From positions 1 through 43,909 of the forward strand of contig JAFURF010000068.1 in the NCBI GenBank assembly GCA_017471965.1: a stretch of 43,909 bases of DNA, in the 5' to 3' direction. The notes below the pieces were generated by a model. That model did no database searches. It was given only the letters and a program-made list of their open reading frames with translations, and had not been told where the DNA came from. The position numbers and the translations under genes are program-made. Each line of letters starts with the position of its first letter. Within the stretch, counting starts at the first letter, position 1. This document shows, in pieces, positions 34,314-43,102 of this stretch. The DNA comes from Bacteroidales bacterium (GTDB lineage Bacteria; Bacteroidota; Bacteroidia; Bacteroidales; UBA932).

Positions 34314-37300
34314 ATGCTCAGATTAATCATATTGCTATCAACTGCCGTGCTGATGGCCGGGTGTTCGGATGCTGTCAGGCCGGGTCCGGGAGAGTCTTCC
34401 TTCTCTTTCAGATCTTGTTTTGCAGACAGGGCGCTTGCTGACAGTATCGGCATGGATTTCAGGAAAGGAGACAAGATCGCTGTCTCCGGTGCTGTAAGTC
34501 CGTTTACCGTATCGTCGGTCAGTGACGGTGTTGCAGTCCTTGAAGGATATGCGAAACCCTCTGATGCATATCATGCCGTCTATCCGTATCAGGCCTTCAA
34601 GGAATTCAGGGAAAATGAGGAAAGTCATTCACAGGCAGTGATGGAACTGCCTCTTGTGCAGACCGCCCGTCCCGGTACCATACCTGACGGTACAGCGCTT
34701 GCTGTAGGGCGCACTGACGCATCCGGTCGTGAGTTCAGACTCAATCCGCTGATGACATATCTCAAATTCACCATTTCTCCTCAGGCAGGGAAGATAAGGA
34801 CAATATCTGTCATCCATGAAGATGGAAACAGGCTTTCAGGAGAGTTCAGTGTGGATTGTGCATCAGAATATGTCGAGGTCTTTCCTACACCTAATTCTGC
34901 GTCAAACGTGGTGCTCAGACCGGAATCTCAATTTTTCGAACCAGGGGAATATTATGTGGCAGCATTCCCCGATGCGTATAACGGACCCTTGACCTTTGCC
35001 TTCGAGAATGAGGAGGGGAGGTTTGCAGTGGAGAAGATAACCTTCCGCAATAATCTGTATGATACTCATATAGTAGATGCAGGTACTTTCAGACGCCTTA
35101 AATATGAGATGGAGCCTGTTTATCTCTCAGTATATTTTCAGGAGTTTACTTCTGCTGGTGGCACGTTTTCATTAGAATTCATGGGAAACAGAGAGTGTAC
35201 CGTCACTGTAGGGAAGGGGAAAGAATGGATAGATATAGTCAGGACGAAGGATGTGCATCATAATGTCTGCACATACCATGTGTCTGAGAACGCCTCGGAA
35301 ACTCGTACGGGTGAAATCATTGTGCAGACCACTGACGGAAGTTGCCGCCTTGTGCATACCATTATGCAAGGTTCCGCTCAGGATGTTTCTGACGACAAGT
35401 TGCGGTCTGCGCTCATAGACCTTTATAATGCGACAGACGGCGACAATTGGAAAAACAATGAAAACTGGTGCTCCGACAAGCCTCTGTCAGAGTGGTATGG
35501 TGTCAGAATGAATGCATACTATGGAACCAGGTATGATATCTTCCTGAACAACAACAATCTGTCAGGAGTCCTGCCTTCTTCAATGCGGGATCTGAGAGGA
35601 GTGTGGACTCTTTCCATGAATGGAAATCATCTTTCAGGAGAGATCCCGTCAGGAATATTTACTGTCATTTATGCAAATTTGCAGGACAATTCCTTTACGT
35701 CCCTTGCTGAGCCGGATGATGATGGAGAAAGTATCCTCCAGTATCTGCATCTGTCAGATAATGAAATGTCCGGACCTCTTCCTGAATTTCTGGCAGATCA
35801 TAGATTCATCTCCCTGGATCTCAGTGAAAATGACTTTACAGGGAGCCTGCCGGCTTCATATACGCGGCTTCTCAACAGACGTTTATCTGATTTACGTCTG
35901 GATGGAAACCGTCTCTCCGGAACAATACCAGATGAAATCACTCAGAACCCATATTTCAATGATTTCTGGACAACTGTCCTGAACCAGCGAGGAGAGGGAT
36001 TCGATATGGACGGATTGGAACTATATGCTCCGGAATTGAATATGTCTCTTTATAGGGGCGAAGTCAGCTCTTTGTACAACACAGGAGATATATTTCGCGC
36101 AAATGAGTATACGTTATTATACAGAATGGATTCCGATACCGTACTAGATGTTGTCAAAAGATGGTATGATGCGTATAAGGACAGGGGATTTGAAGTCATT
36201 GCATTGTGGACGGGGACTCCACAGGCCTATCCGTCATATGGATATGAATGGCTGCGTATGAACGGTAGTGGGTTCGGATCATATGACATGTGGTATGCAC
36301 CCACGCCTAGTCTGGGGCTGGTAGACAAGGAGGGACGCATTGTCGTCAATCCATTCGACTGGAGTTCTCGGGAGATAGAGGAACTTCTGGTAGAAAGATG
36401 TGGGGAACTTCCAATACCGACAGATGACGGCAAGGTCACAGTACTGCAGTCTGCAAAGGAAGGTAAAGGAATCAATCTGGTCCTACTTGGAGATGCCTAC
36501 GATAAGCGTGATGTGGATTATGGTATCTATGCAGGTGCGATGAAGCAGGCGATGGAAGCCTTTTTCAGCAAGGAACCGTTCCGCTCTTACAGACACCTTT
36601 TCAATGTCTATTGTGTCAATGTCATATCTGATGTGTCCGGATATGGGTCAGAAGTCAGTTCCGCGCTGAAATGCTCATATGGGGCCGGAACTTCAATAAG
36701 TGGAGATGACGAATTGTGCATGGCATATGCAGCCAAGGCAGTATCTGAGAATGATCTGGATGAGACCACAGTCATAGTCGTCATGAATTCCGATAAGTTC
36801 GGCGGCTCCACCTACATGTATTCTCCTGCCGGTGGTGACCATGGAAGCGGTATGTCGATTTCTTATATACCCAAGGTGAAAGATCATGATGGATTCGAGG
36901 GGGTGCTTGTGCATGAGGCGGGAGGACATGGATTCGCAAAACTGGCAGATGAATATTTCAGCACTTCAGGAGACGCCGTTACCGATGACGTAAGACGGCG
37001 TGTTCAGGAAAGGGAAGATGCCGGTTGGTACAGGAACTGTGATTTTACCAATGACCCTGAATCTGTCAAATGGGCGCACTTTCTGGAAGACAAGAGGTAT
37101 TCAAAAGAAAATCTGGGAATATATGAAGGTGCCCTCTCATTCAGTAAGGATGTATATCGCCCTTCATATACCAGCATGATGCGTTCAAATCTTGGCTCAT
37201 TCAATGCTCCTTCCCGTGAAGCCATATGGTACAGGATGCACAGACTAGCCTATGGTGACACCTGGCAATATGACTTCGAAGACTTCGCAGCATACGATAT

Positions 37301-37316
37301 CAGTACAAATCTGTAG
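34314..37316 (+). CDS. Mosaic surface lipoprotein: fimbrillin-like, BACON, LRR, thioredoxin-like, M64 peptidase
   Basis: 1000 residues. Lipoprotein signal with lipobox LMAGC (Cys17). Residues about 25-265 resemble fimbrillin-type N-termini (FRKGDKIAVSG; AYHAVYPYQ). About 270-355 is a BACON domain. About 361-545 is a plant-type leucine-rich repeat region with N-cap (TDGDNWKNNENWCSDKPLSEW) and LSGxIP-style repeats. About 575-697 looks thioredoxin-like but lacks a CxxC. About 705-985 is an IgA-peptidase-like M64 domain with VHEAGGHGFAKLADEY (His867, Glu868, His872). The likely role is a secreted protease that binds host or dietary glycoprotein; this is inferred from domains. It begins 10 bases after the S41 gene. 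Confidence 0.85.
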   Translation: MLRLIILLSTAVLMAGCSDAVRPGPGESSFSFRSCFADRALADSIGMDFRKGDKIAVSGAVSPFTVSSVSDGVAVLEGYAKPSDAYHAVYPYQAFKEFRENEESHSQAVMELPLVQTARPGTIPDGTALAVGRTDASGREFRLNPLMTYLKFTISPQAGKIRTISVIHEDGNRLSGEFSVDCASEYVEVFPTPNSASNVVLRPESQFFEPGEYYVAAFPDAYNGPLTFAFENEEGRFAVEKITFRNNLYDTHIVDAGTFRRLKYEMEPVYLSVYFQEFTSAGGTFSLEFMGNRECTVTVGKGKEWIDIVRTKDVHHNVCTYHVSENASETRTGEIIVQTTDGSCRLVHTIMQGSAQDVSDDKLRSALIDLYNATDGDNWKNNENWCSDKPLSEWYGVRMNAYYGTRYDIFLNNNNLSGVLPSSMRDLRGVWTLSMNGNHLSGEIPSGIFTVIYANLQDNSFTSLAEPDDDGESILQYLHLSDNEMSGPLPEFLADHRFISLDLSENDFTGSLPASYTRLLNRRLSDLRLDGNRLSGTIPDEITQNPYFNDFWTTVLNQRGEGFDMDGLELYAPELNMSLYRGEVSSLYNTGDIFRANEYTLLYRMDSDTVLDVVKRWYDAYKDRGFEVIALWTGTPQAYPSYGYEWLRMNGSGFGSYDMWYAPTPSLGLVDKEGRIVVNPFDWSSREIEELLVERCGELPIPTDDGKVTVLQSAKEGKGINLVLLGDAYDKRDVDYGIYAGAMKQAMEAFFSKEPFRSYRHLFNVYCVNVISDVSGYGSEVSSALKCSYGAGTSISGDDELCMAYAAKAVSENDLDETTVIVVMNSDKFGGSTYMYSPAGGDHGSGMSISYIPKVKDHDGFEGVLVHEAGGHGFAKLADEYFSTSGDAVTDDVRRRVQEREDAGWYRNCDFTNDPESVKWAHFLEDKRYSKENLGIYEGALSFSKDVYRPSYTSMMRSNLGSFNAPSREAIWYRMHRLAYGDTWQYDFEDFAAYDISTNL

Positions 37317-37329
37317 ATGACTGCATGAC

Positions 37330-37400
37330 AACCGATATCCCCGTCAGGGAGGAAAGCATTTCCCTATATTTATGCTTTCCTGCTGACGGGGATATCGGTT
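37330..37400. terminator. Long imperfect inverted repeat between convergent genes
   Basis: The arms begin AACCGATATCCCCGTCAG and end with its exact complement; inside, AGGAAAGCAT pairs with ATGCTTTCCT across a small bulge, giving a stem of about 28 bp with a loop of about 12. It separates the M64 lipoprotein gene from the tonB-like gene. There is no long T-run, so termination is likely but not certain. Confidence 0.65.
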
Positions 37401-37414
37401 ATCTGACTGATGGT

Positions 37415-38146
37415 CTACTGTGCAATGAACCGGTAGACTATTTCTCCTGTCTGATTGGCCGGGGCCGTGGATGAGGCACTGAATCTTGAAAGGCGGGCGG
37501 CGCGGATGGCGAAACTGCGCAGGCAGTTGTCACCTGATGAAATCTCCTCCATCACCTTGGCGCTCACGACCTGACCTGAATTGTTCACCTTGATGATGAC
37601 GGTGACATCGCCGGCACCATAGCATCTGTATGCAGGGATAGGGAGGTGGCTGGCCTTTCTTCCGTCCAGTGTGTATGACAGCACAGACGGACCGCTGTAT
37701 TCCTTCTGATTCTTCTGGTCCGGCTTCTTCTGGTGCTGCATCTCCACTGTCTCTTCACGGGCATCTTCCTCCACTGCGTCCTTATGGCCGTTTTTAAGGT
37801 CATTGGCAAGTCTTTCCGCATCTTTGTACAGTTGGTCTGCGTCTGTGCCCCTGTCGTCCTTCAATTGTGCTCTGGAGGCGTCTACTGCAATGTTCCTTAT
37901 AGGTTCCCCTGAGTTATGTGCAGCCGCTATAAGGTCGTCCAGCCTTTTGCTGATGTCTTCCTTGAAAGCGATTTCCTTCTCTATCCTTTCGATTTCCTCC
38001 TGCTTTGAGAAATCCAGAACGAAACTCTCCTCTCTACGTACTGTCGCATCGATCTGATATACCAGCAAGACAATAATCACCGTGAGATGGAATATCACGG
38101 TGATATATAGTCCTGCGCGACTTTCTTTATTGAAAGGATTGTTCAT
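37415..38146 (-). CDS. TonB-like energy transducer
   Basis: 243 residues. One N-terminal membrane helix (about 11-31, AGLYITVIFHLTVIIVLLVY), a long charged, helix-forming linker rich in Glu, Lys and Asp, and a C-terminal TonB-like domain (about 155-243: LPIPAYRCYGAGDVTVIIKVNNSGQVVSAKV, final IVYRFIAQ). The C-terminal domain and topology indicate a TonB/TolA-type protein. No exbB/exbD is adjacent, but a second motor operon lies 3.4 kb upstream on the same strand. It follows udk by 17 bases. Confidence 0.78.
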   Translation of the reverse strand: MNNPFNKESRAGLYITVIFHLTVIIVLLVYQIDATVRREESFVLDFSKQEEIERIEKEIAFKEDISKRLDDLIAAAHNSGEPIRNIAVDASRAQLKDDRGTDADQLYKDAERLANDLKNGHKDAVEEDAREETVEMQHQKKPDQKNQKEYSGPSVLSYTLDGRKASHLPIPAYRCYGAGDVTVIIKVNNSGQVVSAKVMEEISSGDNCLRSFAIRAARLSRFSASSTAPANQTGEIVYRFIAQ

Positions 38147-38163
38147 TCCTGTTCGTCACTTTC

Positions 38164-38784
38164 CTACTTCTTGCAGGTGGCGAGTGATTTCTCGATGGTC
38201 GCTGAGATCACGTCGATAGCCACCTTGTTGTGTCCTCCCTGCGGGATGATTATGTCAGCGTATCGCTTGCTTGGCTCTATGAACTGCAGGTACATAGGCT
38301 TTACTGTATTTGAGTAGCGCTCGATCACCCATTCTACAGTCTTGCCTCTTTCGACAATGTCACGGGCCATCACCCTCATCAGTCGGTCATCATCGTCCGC
38401 ATCTACGAATATCTTGATATCCATCAGTTTGCGGAGTTCAGGGTCACAGAAGATAAGGATGCCCTCAACAATGATGACGTCTGCAGGTGTCACCCTTACG
38501 GTTTCGTTCTTCGAGCGTCCGCATGTGATGTAGGAATATACCGGCTGATCTACAGTCTTTCCTTCTCTGAGTTCCTTCAGTTGTGCTCTCAGAAGATCGA
38601 AGTCGATAGAGTCAGGATGGTCGAAGTTGTGTACCCTTTTTTCTGCTTCTGTAAGGTGGCTGAGGTCTTTGTAGTATGAATCCTGTGGGATTACCACTAC
38701 GTTTTCCTTCAGTTGTTCGGTTATCGCCTTAACGACAGTAGTCTTGCCTGAGCCGGATCCTCCGGCTATTCCTATGATCAGCAT
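38164..38784 (-). CDS. udk: Uridine kinase
   Basis: 206 residues, the usual length. P-loop GIAGGSGSGKTTV (5-17), DHPDSIDFDLL (substrate-binding region), and VIVEGILIFCDPELRKLMDIKIFVDADDD-type core with the lid region ending RYSNTVKPMYLQFIEPSKRYADIIIPQGG. It phosphorylates uridine and cytidine in pyrimidine salvage. It lies 12 bases after asnS. Confidence 0.95.
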   Translation of the reverse strand: MLIIGIAGGSGSGKTTVVKAITEQLKENVVVIPQDSYYKDLSHLTEAEKRVHNFDHPDSIDFDLLRAQLKELREGKTVDQPVYSYITCGRSKNETVRVTPADVIIVEGILIFCDPELRKLMDIKIFVDADDDDRLMRVMARDIVERGKTVEWVIERYSNTVKPMYLQFIEPSKRYADIIIPQGGHNKVAIDVISATIEKSLATCKK

Positions 38785-38796
38785 ATCGGTAGCGGT

Positions 38797-40191
38797 TTAA
38801 TATTCTGCATTCTTAGGGGTACGTGGGAACGGAATCACGTCGCGTATATTGCTCATGCCTGTCACGAAGAGAAGCAGACGCTCAAATCCGAGACCGAATC
38901 CGCTATGAGGTGCTGAACCGTATCTGCGTGTGTCAAGATACCACTCGAGTCCTTTGCGGCTCATGCCGGTTTCCTCGATGCGGGCCTCGAGTTTCTGAAG
39001 TGAGGCCTCTCTTTCCGATCCTCCTATGATCTCTCCGATCTTAGGGAAGAGTACGTCCATTGCACGTACAGTCTTTCCGTCCTCGTTCTGCTTCATGTAG
39101 AACGCCTTGATGTCCTTTGGATAGTCAGTGAGGATCACAGGCTTCTTGAAGTGCTGCTCCACGAGATATCTTTCATGCTCGCTCTGAAGGTCTGTTCCCC
39201 AACTTACAGGATATTCCCATTCTACTCCTGCAGCCTCAAGTATCTTTATTCCTTCGGTGTATGTGAGACGTACGAATTCTGTGTCGGCAACGCCTTCCAG
39301 ACGCGCTATGAGTTCGTTGTCGAACCTGTCATTGAGGAACTTGATGTCATCGTAACAGTTGTCAAGGGCATACTTGACGAGATACTTGATGAATTCCTCT
39401 GCGAGGTCCATGTTGTCCTTGATATCGTAGAAGGCCATCTCAGGCTCGATCATCCAGAACTCTGCAAGGTGGCGCGGAGTGTTTGAGTTCTCTGCGCGGA
39501 ATGTCGGTCCGAATGTGTATATCTCGCCAAGGGCCATCGCACCGAGTTCTCCCTCCAACTGACCGCTTACTGTAAGGCTTGTCTCCTTTCCGAAGAAATC
39601 CTTTGTATAGTCGATGCCTCCTTTCTTGTTCTTAGGAAGATTGTCCATGTCCAGAGTGGTCACACGGAACATCTGACCCGCTCCTTCGCAGTCTGATGCA
39701 GTGATGAGCGGTGTATGCATGTAGACGAATCCCTTGTCATGGAAGAACTGATGAATGGCGAATGCCATCTGGTTTCTGATGCGGTATATTGCGCCGAATG
39801 TATTGGTCCTCGGACGAAGATGTGCAACTGTCCTCAGGAACTCGAAAGACGTGTCCTTCTTCTGAAGCGGATAGCGCACCGGATCGCATTCTCCGTATAT
39901 CTCTATTTCGGTAGCCTGGATCTCAGTTGCCTGACCGCCTCCTACCGATTCCACCAGCATTCCCTTTACTGCGATGCAGGCTCCTGTAGTTACCTTTGCA
40001 AGTATTGCCTCGTTGGCTTCAGTCTTGTCAACTACTATCTGTATATTATTGATTGTAGAACCGTCATTAAGGGCGATGAATGCCACATTCTTGTTTCCTC
40101 TCTTGGTCCTTACCCATCCTTTGGCAAGCACCTCTTTACCCGGCTCAGATCTGAGCAGGTCCTTCACCTTGGTTCTGATAACTGTTTCCAT
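38797..40191 (-). CDS. asnS: Asparaginyl-tRNA synthetase
   Basis: 464 residues. An N-terminal OB-fold anticodon-binding domain (to about 115), then a class II catalytic core with [20 protein letters not shown] (motif 2 region) and [15 protein letters not shown] (motif 3). Asn rather than Asp specificity is supported by the family-typical [14 protein letters not shown] and [11 protein letters not shown] segments. It charges tRNA-Asn. It probably leads an operon with udk and the TonB-like gene; a -7 box lies at 40219-40226. Confidence 0.95.
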   Translation of the reverse strand: METVIRTKVKDLLRSEPGKEVLAKGWVRTKRGNKNVAFIALNDGSTINNIQIVVDKTEANEAILAKVTTGACIAVKGMLVESVGGGQATEIQATEIEIYGECDPVRYPLQKKDTSFEFLRTVAHLRPRTNTFGAIYRIRNQMAFAIHQFFHDKGFVYMHTPLITASDCEGAGQMFRVTTLDMDNLPKNKKGGIDYTKDFFGKETSLTVSGQLEGELGAMALGEIYTFGPTFRAENSNTPRHLAEFWMIEPEMAFYDIKDNMDLAEEFIKYLVKYALDNCYDDIKFLNDRFDNELIARLEGVADTEFVRLTYTEGIKILEAAGVEWEYPVSWGTDLQSEHERYLVEQHFKKPVILTDYPKDIKAFYMKQNEDGKTVRAMDVLFPKIGEIIGGSEREASLQKLEARIEETGMSRKGLEWYLDTRRYGSAPHSGFGLGFERLLLFVTGMSNIRDVIPFPRTPKNAEY

Positions 40192-40218
40192 TTATATCTA
40201 TAGATTTAACAAACTTTG

Positions 40219-40226
40219 CAAAGATA
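40219..40226 (-). promoter_or_regulatory. asnS promoter, -7 box
   Basis: The minus strand reads TATCTTTG, matching TAnnTTTG, 27 bases before the asnS ATG and just downstream of the alkaline phosphatase stop. No -33 TTG is seen at the right distance. Confidence 0.55.
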
Positions 40227-40238
40227 ATAGAAAAGAGG

Positions 40239-41456
40239 CTATTCACCTAAGATTTTGCCCTTTATCTCCGTATTGTCAAGCCTTCCGCAGAATTTTTCCG
40301 CACCCTTGCCGACAGCATATGTCGGCACAGGCGATCCGGAGTGACCCCATGTGGTCCATCCGATGGAGCATCTTTCGTTAAGCTCCATGTTTTCTGTCTT
40401 TGAAAGAGTGTTCTTTCCGCCTTCCGCGTTCCACTGCTCCTCGAATTCAGCCCAGTTCACAGTCGAGCTTCCGCTTCTTGAACCTACCGCCATACCTCCG
40501 GTCTCATGGTCGGCAGTAACTACTATAAGCGTCTCTTCCGGATGCTCCTGATAGAACCTGTAAGCCACCTTTACAGCCTCATCGAGGTCGAGGACTTCGT
40601 GTACTGTGCTCATGGTCTTGTTGTCATGGGCCGCCCAGTCGATTGCACCGCCCTCGCACATGATGAAGAAAGGCTCCTCGTCTCCGAGGTATCCGAGTGC
40701 CAGCTCTACCATCTTTGCGAGAGGAATGTCTTCAGCAACCTTTCCGTCGCTTACATAGTTTGCTGCACTTTCCTTTCTATTGCTCTCCTGGCAGAAGATG
40801 ATCCTGTCTGTCTGAGGCGCCTCAGCATTGAATTCTTCTACTCCGTAGCATACCTGATAGCCGTTTCTTTCGAGATAGATGTCTATGTCTTCCTCATTAC
40901 CGTCTTCGCCGTTGAATCCTCCGAATCCTGAACCACCGAAGAACTCGAATCCGGTTGCAGGGATTTCCTGACTGATGCTGTAATATGCGCCTCTTCTCTT
41001 GTTGTGTCCGTAGAAAGACGCAGGAGTGGCGTGGTTTACAGTAACTGACGTCATGATTCCGATCTTATATCCATCCTCCTTCAGTTCGTATGCCATGCTT
41101 TTATAATGTTCTCCCTCAGGATTCACTCCGATCATTCCGTTGTCGGTCTTGCCGCCGCAGGCGATTGCTGTACCGGCAGCTGCCGAGTCTGTAATGGTGT
41201 TGTCTGCAGAGTATGTGGTGCAGAGGCCGAGATATGGAAACTGAGTGAAGCAGAGCTGCTCACCGCCAAGTTTTCCTACCTTGTATGAAAGGTATGATTC
41301 AGTAGCGGCAACATGAGAGTTACCCATTCCGTCTCCGATGAATAGAAAGATGTACTTTGCCTTAGTTTCTGTTTTTTCTGTGCTTGCTGTGCATCCGTTC
41401 GCACAGAACAACATGGTGATCATGCCGGCTAATGCTGCAATAGTTCTTGTTCTCAT
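40239..41456 (-). CDS. Alkaline phosphatase, lipoprotein-like
   Basis: 405 residues. The signal ends near CANGC (Cys22), a weak lipobox. Core motifs: FLFIGDGMGNSH (metal-binding Asp42), TITDSAAAGTAIACG with nucleophile Ser91, FIMCEGGAIDWAAHDN, and VVTADHETGG for the remaining zinc ligands. It removes phosphate from monoesters in the periplasm or at the cell surface. I do not see a phosphate-regulation site. The promoter box is at 41483-41490, and a terminator upstream isolates it from the motor operon. Confidence 0.93.
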   Translation of the reverse strand: MRTRTIAALAGMITMLFCANGCTASTEKTETKAKYIFLFIGDGMGNSHVAATESYLSYKVGKLGGEQLCFTQFPYLGLCTTYSADNTITDSAAAGTAIACGGKTDNGMIGVNPEGEHYKSMAYELKEDGYKIGIMTSVTVNHATPASFYGHNKRRGAYYSISQEIPATGFEFFGGSGFGGFNGEDGNEEDIDIYLERNGYQVCYGVEEFNAEAPQTDRIIFCQESNRKESAANYVSDGKVAEDIPLAKMVELALGYLGDEEPFFIMCEGGAIDWAAHDNKTMSTVHEVLDLDEAVKVAYRFYQEHPEETLIVVTADHETGGMAVGSRSGSSTVNWAEFEEQWNAEGGKNTLSKTENMELNERCSIGWTTWGHSGSPVPTYAVGKGAEKFCGRLDNTEIKGKILGE

Positions 41457-41482
41457 GGCGTTTCTTTTATTTATGAATCATA

Positions 41483-41490
41483 CAAAGTTA
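41483..41490 (-). promoter_or_regulatory. Alkaline phosphatase promoter, -7 box
   Basis: The minus strand reads TAACTTTG, a TAnnTTTG match 26 bases before the ATG at 41456, and lies downstream of the terminator at 41524-41556. Confidence 0.55.
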
Positions 41491-41523
41491 CCTATTTTTA
41501 TCTTAATTTGTTCTGTACTGTCA

Positions 41524-41556
41524 CAAAAAAAACAGTGCCATATTTAATGACACTGT
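41524..41556 (-). terminator. Intrinsic terminator after the second Ton motor operon
   Basis: On the minus strand ACAGTG (41556-41551) pairs with CACTGT (41537-41532), with a further TG/CA pair inside after one mismatch, and eight Ts follow (41531-41524). It lies 28 bases after the exbD stop. Confidence 0.85.
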
Positions 41557-41583
41557 CTTTTTAGTATGTATGACTAACATTTA

Positions 41584-42054
41584 TTAGTCTTCTGCAGGTT
41601 TTCTTGCTGTGTACATGATCTTAAGGGCAGAGCACTTACGTAACTCCTGCTTAACATCTGTAACAATACCCATACGTGTATTTTCGTCAGCCTTGATGGC
41701 AACTGTCATGAATGACCTGTCTGCCTCTGAGAGAGCATCACGCTCAGCGGCGATGAAGTCACGGATCTCGTCAACGGTCTTGAAAGAGTCGTTGAGTTGG
41801 ATACGTGCGTCATTTCCGTATTGAGCCTGAAGTGAACGGATAGGGGCACCGATATTGATGTACGATGTGAGGTCCTTTCTCTCCAGTTTTGCGATTTCTG
41901 ATGCTTCCGGGAGTCTTACGACAACCTTGCTCTCGGTCTCACGCATTGTTGTTGTCACCATGAAGAAGAACAGCAGCATGAACACGATGTCGGAAAGTGA
42001 TCCCGATGGTGGGTTTGGCACTGTCCTTTTCTCTTTCTGTTTGAATTTTGACAT
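41584..42054 (-). CDS. exbD: ExbD-family motor protein (second copy)
   Basis: 156 residues. An N-terminal charged start is followed by one membrane helix (about 22-37) whose first residue is the conserved aspartate (SLSDIVFMLLFFFMVTT, Asp22), then a periplasmic domain ending VKQELRKCSALKIMYTARK. It is the last gene of the operon, 18 bases after the other exbD. Two different ExbD proteins in one operon are common in Bacteroidetes. Confidence 0.92.
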   Translation of the reverse strand: MSKFKQKEKRTVPNPPSGSLSDIVFMLLFFFMVTTTMRETESKVVVRLPEASEIAKLERKDLTSYINIGAPIRSLQAQYGNDARIQLNDSFKTVDEIRDFIAAERDALSEADRSFMTVAIKADENTRMGIVTDVKQELRKCSALKIMYTARKPAED

Positions 42055-42072
42055 ATCGCTATTCTCCTTTAA

Positions 42073-42648
42073 TTACTTTTTGGAAACATCCTTCGGCTCG
42101 GCCTCTGAAATGTTCTGAGGGATGGCTTCTCTTACTATCTTCTGCTCATCCTCGTTGCACTTCGAATACAGTTTTGCGAAGTTCGCCATTGCGAATTCGT
42201 CACGGAGTTCGTTCACGGCCTTTACGAGTTCGTTCTGCACTGCAATGTATGCCTGATAACTTGTACCGCGGTCATTCTGAAGTGAGATCACGCCCTTAGA
42301 GACCATACATGGACCGAATCCTTCAATGTCCTTCTCTTCCTTTTCAGGGAGATTCGGGTCATTTGCAGGATTTGAAAGGAATTCCTTGATCTTGTCTTTA
42401 AGTTGGCTGACATCCATAGGCTCAGTACCAGCAAGCAGTCTGTCGGCAGAGTTGATCTTCACTACGATGATGTTACGACGATTTACCTTCTGGTCCTGTG
42501 CCTTCTGATTAGGGTCAGGCATAGGAGGCAGACGGCGCTGCAGACCCTTGTCCTGATCCATTGTGGTTGTCATCAAGAAGAAACAGAGCAGAATGAACGC
42601 CATATCCGCCGTTGAACTTGAATTGATTTCTGGTGTTTTCTTTGCCAT
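42073..42648 (-). CDS. exbD: ExbD-family motor protein (first copy, longer)
   Basis: 191 residues. One membrane helix (about 14-29, TADMAFILLCFFLMTTT) with the conserved aspartate Asp15. A longer periplasmic part includes a Lys/Pro-rich linker (PPMPDPNQKAQDQK) and a C-terminal helical tail absent from the other copy. It lies eight bases after the four-helix membrane protein gene. Confidence 0.92.
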   Translation of the reverse strand: MAKKTPEINSSSTADMAFILLCFFLMTTTMDQDKGLQRRLPPMPDPNQKAQDQKVNRRNIIVVKINSADRLLAGTEPMDVSQLKDKIKEFLSNPANDPNLPEKEEKDIEGFGPCMVSKGVISLQNDRGTSYQAYIAVQNELVKAVNELRDEFAMANFAKLYSKCNEDEQKIVREAIPQNISEAEPKDVSKK

Positions 42649-42656
42649 GGCGTCAA

Positions 42657-43088
42657 TTATTTACGGGTTGCACTGACAATCCAGCCTACTACAAGTGAAA
42701 CGATTGCAAGTCCGAATGTGAAGTAAGTAAGATTCAGGATTGTATCTGTCAGTTTCAGAGTTCCATCTGACACTGGCTCGCCGAGGTATCCTACGGCTGG
42801 AGTTCCTGGTGCAAGTACGTATGCCACACCAACTACTGCAGCGATAGCAACAATTCCTATGAGAAGCCAAAGGAGACTCTTAGGATTGTTCATGCCTCCG
42901 ATCACAATCACACCGAGAAGTACGGCGAGAACTGCGATTCCTGCAAAGGCATAGGCGCAGTAGAGGATTGTATCAACAGGAGCGTTTCCGTTAGTGTCGA
43001 ATCCTACGATAAATCCGTAGAGACTCATGGCAACTCCGATGATGAACAATGCTACCAGGACCCATTTGATTATTTTTTCGTATTTCAT
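42657..43088 (-). CDS. Four-helix membrane protein of the Ton motor operon
   Basis: 143 residues with four predicted membrane helices (about 8-28, 42-64, 72-94 and 118-140) and very short loops; no signal peptide or catalytic motif. I do not recognise a characterised family. Similar small membrane proteins sit between exbB and exbD in other Bacteroidetes. It starts 14 bases after exbB and ends eight before exbD. An accessory subunit of the ExbB/ExbD channel is the simplest inference. Confidence 0.85.
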   Translation of the reverse strand: MKYEKIIKWVLVALFIIGVAMSLYGFIVGFDTNGNAPVDTILYCAYAFAGIAVLAVLLGVIVIGGMNNPKSLLWLLIGIVAIAAVVGVAYVLAPGTPAVGYLGEPVSDGTLKLTDTILNLTYFTFGLAIVSLVVGWIVSATRK

Positions 43089-43102
43089 TGTAGAAAAGTC
43101 AA

